Origin: JACCXG01 sp963785755
GTDB taxonomy: Bacteria; Acidobacteriota; Vicinamibacteria; Vicinamibacterales; 2-12-FULL-66-21
Assembly (NCBI GenBank): GCA_963785755.1
Contig: CAWAXG010000075.1
Span: 806,001-870,000, forward strand
Direction of reading: 5' to 3'
DNA: 64,000 nucleotides
Under the pieces are notes generated by a model. The model was not told the origin of the DNA. It made no database searches and saw nothing but the letters and a program-made list of their open reading frames with translations. The translations under genes and the position numbers were made by a program. Shown piece by piece: positions 62,517 to 64,000 of this stretch; the stretch's first letter is position 1; the number at the start of each line of letters is the position of its first letter.

Positions 62517-62779
62517 ACGTGCTACGTCCTACGTGCAAGGTGCTCACGTGGCGTGCTCACGTGCATGCGTGCTCACGTGCTTTTCGTGCGACGTGCCCAC
62601 GTGCGGTGCCACATGCTCACCGGGCACGTCGCACGTGGGGAGCACGTGCACGTCGCACGTCGCACGAGAAGCACGTAAGCACATTTGCACGTAAGCACGA
62701 AAAGCACGTGAGCACGTTTGCACATGAGCACGATGCACGTGAGCACGTAGCGCGTGGCACGTAGGACGTGCCACGTGCC
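62516..62779. repeat. ACGTGC-family array with inverted right arm, joined to the dead permease
   Basis: The left half (62516 to about 62622) reads cacgtgctacgtcctacgtg, gtgctcacgtgcttttcgtg and so on; the right half (about 62625-62779) reads gcacgtcgcacgtggggagc, gtaagcacgaaaagcacgtg and so on. GCTTTTCGTGC in the left arm and GCACGAAAAGC in the right arm are exact complements. The permease frame runs on through the array in artificial His/Arg/Ala-rich sequence. The array ends right at the end of sppA (62780). Confidence 0.85.
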
Positions 62780-64000
62780 CTATCTCACAAACACATTCGG
62801 CATGATCGCCAGCGGCTCGCCGCGCCTGAAGAGGCGCATCGGCGCCGTGATGGCCTGCAGCGCGCGGCGGTCGGTGAGACCGAGCAGCGCGCCGACCGCA
62901 GCCGAACGATCGATCGTGCCGAACGGATCGGCGAGCGACTGGTACAGCGATCGCTTCGGCGGAAAGACGACGATCTCGATTTCGGAGTCGGCCGGAATCT
63001 TCGCCTCGACCTTCGCCAGGGCGACTGCGCGGTCCAGGCCGCCGAGCTCGTCGACCAGTCCGAGATCCTTCGCCTGCCGTCCCGTCCAGACGCGCCCCTG
63101 CGCGACCGCATCGATCCGCTCGGGCGTCGTGTTGCGGCCGGCCGCGGCTTTCTCGACGAAGGTGTCGTAGGTCGCCTGCATGTGCTCGAGCACTCGCTGG
63201 CGCTCTTCCGGATTGAACGGCCGGCCCGGCGAGTACATGTCCGCGTAACGGCCCTGACTCACCCCCTCGATGTTCATCCCGAGCTTCTGGAGCGTGCCCT
63301 CGATGGCGAACTTGATCATCACGACCCCGATCGATCCCGTCAGCGTCGCGGGCTGGGCCACGATCTTGTGCGCCGGCATCGCGATGTAATAGCCGCCCGA
63401 CGCCGCAACGTCGGACATCGACGCGATCACCGGCTTCGCTGCGCGCGTCAGCTGCACTTCGCGCCAGATCACGTCGGAGGCGATCGCGGATCCACCGGGG
63501 CTGTCGATGCGCAGGACGATGGCCCTGATCGAACTGTCCGCCCTCGCCTTGCGCAGATACTGGACGATGGTGTCGGAGCCGACGACATCACCCTGCGGCG
63601 AGTCGTAGTTGCTCTCTCCAGAGCTGATGATGCCGACCGCGTAGACGATGGCGAGCTTCGGTCCGCGATCGAGGCCGAGCGAGGATGGCGGCACCGACCG
63701 GTAGTCCCGATGCTCCAGAAACCTCGGCGACCCGCTGGCGAGCGGCACCTTGTCGTCGAGCTCGTCCTCGTAGGCCACGTCGTCGACCAGTCCGGCCCGG
63801 ACCGCGTCCTCGGGCAGGAACGGACCGTGATCGATCAGTTGCCGCATCTCCTGCTCGCTCTTGTGCCGGCCCGAGGCGAGCCCCTTGACCAGCTGCTCGA
63901 AAAGATCCTTGTTGAGCGACTCCGCCATCTCGCGGTGCGACGGCGTGAAGGTGCGTTCCGTGAAGGTATTCGCCGCCGTCTTGTACTCGCCGATGTGGAG
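62780..64000 (-). CDS. sppA: Signal peptide peptidase SppA, 67K-type (5' partial)
   Basis: 406 residues are visible; the frame is open to the window end, so the N-terminus is missing. SppA is a membrane-bound serine/lysine protease that degrades cleaved signal peptides. The catalytic-lysine region IGEYKTAANTFTERTFTPSH is at the very edge (Lys codon 63980-63982), upstream of the ATG at 63928, which is therefore not the true start. The nucleophile is in MSDVAASGGYYIAMPAHKIV (about 63370-63425), and IRAIVLRIDSPGGSAIASDV and ATLTGSIGVVMIKFAIEGTL are typical. The last residues (PLAIMPNVFVR) end beside the repeat array. Confidence 0.92.
   Translation of the reverse strand, partial: LHIGEYKTAANTFTERTFTPSHREMAESLNKDLFEQLVKGLASGRHKSEQEMRQLIDHGPFLPEDAVRAGLVDDVAYEDELDDKVPLASGSPRFLEHRDYRSVPPSSLGLDRGPKLAIVYAVGIISSGESNYDSPQGDVVGSDTIVQYLRKARADSSIRAIVLRIDSPGGSAIASDVIWREVQLTRAAKPVIASMSDVAASGGYYIAMPAHKIVAQPATLTGSIGVVMIKFAIEGTLQKLGMNIEGVSQGRYADMYSPGRPFNPEERQRVLEHMQATYDTFVEKAAAGRNTTPERIDAVAQGRVWTGRQAKDLGLVDELGGLDRAVALAKVEAKIPADSEIEIVVFPPKRSLYQSLADPFGTIDRSAAVGALLGLTDRRALQAITAPMRLFRRGEPLAIMPNVFVR

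Noticed and set aside
45182..62779. CRISPR array interpretation of the ACGTGC arrays.
   Set aside because: Units are 7-15 bp, degenerate and contiguous, orientation switches in the middle, there are no regular spacers, and no cas genes are present.

Overview
The window is GC-rich DNA (by eye about two thirds G+C) from a Gram-negative bacterium. It most likely comes from the Acidobacteriota, probably a Vicinamibacteria-like lineage. That placement is inference. It rests on an ADOP-type fused MacB/FtsX permease, a TonB receptor with an N-terminal carboxypeptidase-like domain, DUF1080 and DUF6807 proteins, several Gfo/Idh oxidoreductases and many sugar-phosphate isomerase-like TIM barrels. No rRNA, tRNA, CRISPR array, phage module or transposase gene was recognised.

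Layout. 1-2 kb: a DUF4097 protein with a repetitive coiled-coil N-terminus, open at the window edge, and a small exported protein. 2-11 kb: the cell-shape block rng-rodA-mrdA-mreD-mreC-mreB on the minus strand, followed by a GAF-GGDEF diguanylate cyclase. 11-21 kb: DUF1080, DUF6807, Gfo/Idh, an FAD monooxygenase, an ADOP permease, an exported TIM-barrel protein and a frameshifted FG-GAP protein. 21-36 kb: a TonB receptor with about five frameshifts, a frameshifted KdgD, RraA-like and HpaI aldolase proteins, mannonate dehydratase, another enolase-superfamily enzyme, a MetE-like protein, a second Gfo/Idh plus exported TIM barrel, and a LacI-type regulator. 36-53 kb: an old-yellow-enzyme homologue, ApbE, L-fuconate dehydratase, a sugar ABC importer, an L-fuconolactonase-type amidohydrolase, Gfo/Idh, a RhaM-type mutarotase, an ExuT-like MFS carrier, a split altronate dehydratase, an SDR, KDPG aldolase and KDG kinase. 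53-60 kb: two tandem paralogous exported proteins and a GH95 alpha-L-fucosidase. 60-64 kb: a PpiD/SurA-type foldase, a decayed ADOP permease and SppA, open at the window end.

How the genes fit together. The 11-59 kb region reads as a plant- or algal-polysaccharide island. The TonB receptor and GH95 would act at the surface and in the periplasm. The MFS and ABC systems import the products. Mutarotase, lactonase, L-fuconate dehydratase, HpaI aldolase and an SDR fit oxidative L-fucose/L-rhamnose breakdown. ManD, altronate dehydratase, KdgK, Eda and KdgD fit hexuronate breakdown through 2-keto-3-deoxygluconate and 5-keto-4-deoxyglucarate. The DUF1080, Gfo/Idh and TIM-barrel sets resemble the 3-keto-glycoside route. 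A 14-bp operator-like sequence of LacI type (right half CGGTAAAG) lies before the DUF1080 gene, between the TonB receptor and kdgD, before the lacI gene itself and before the MFS carrier, which suggests a regulon.

The most unusual feature is intergenic. At least eight word families (for example ACGTGCTACGTGC, CCAACTCCC, GTGCCTTCGTGCC, GTTCAAGGG, GATCGGT) build arrays of short degenerate units. Most arrays have a left arm in one orientation and a right arm in the reverse complement, so they could fold into long hairpins. Some arrays now form the start or end of reading frames, and one joins directly onto a decayed gene.
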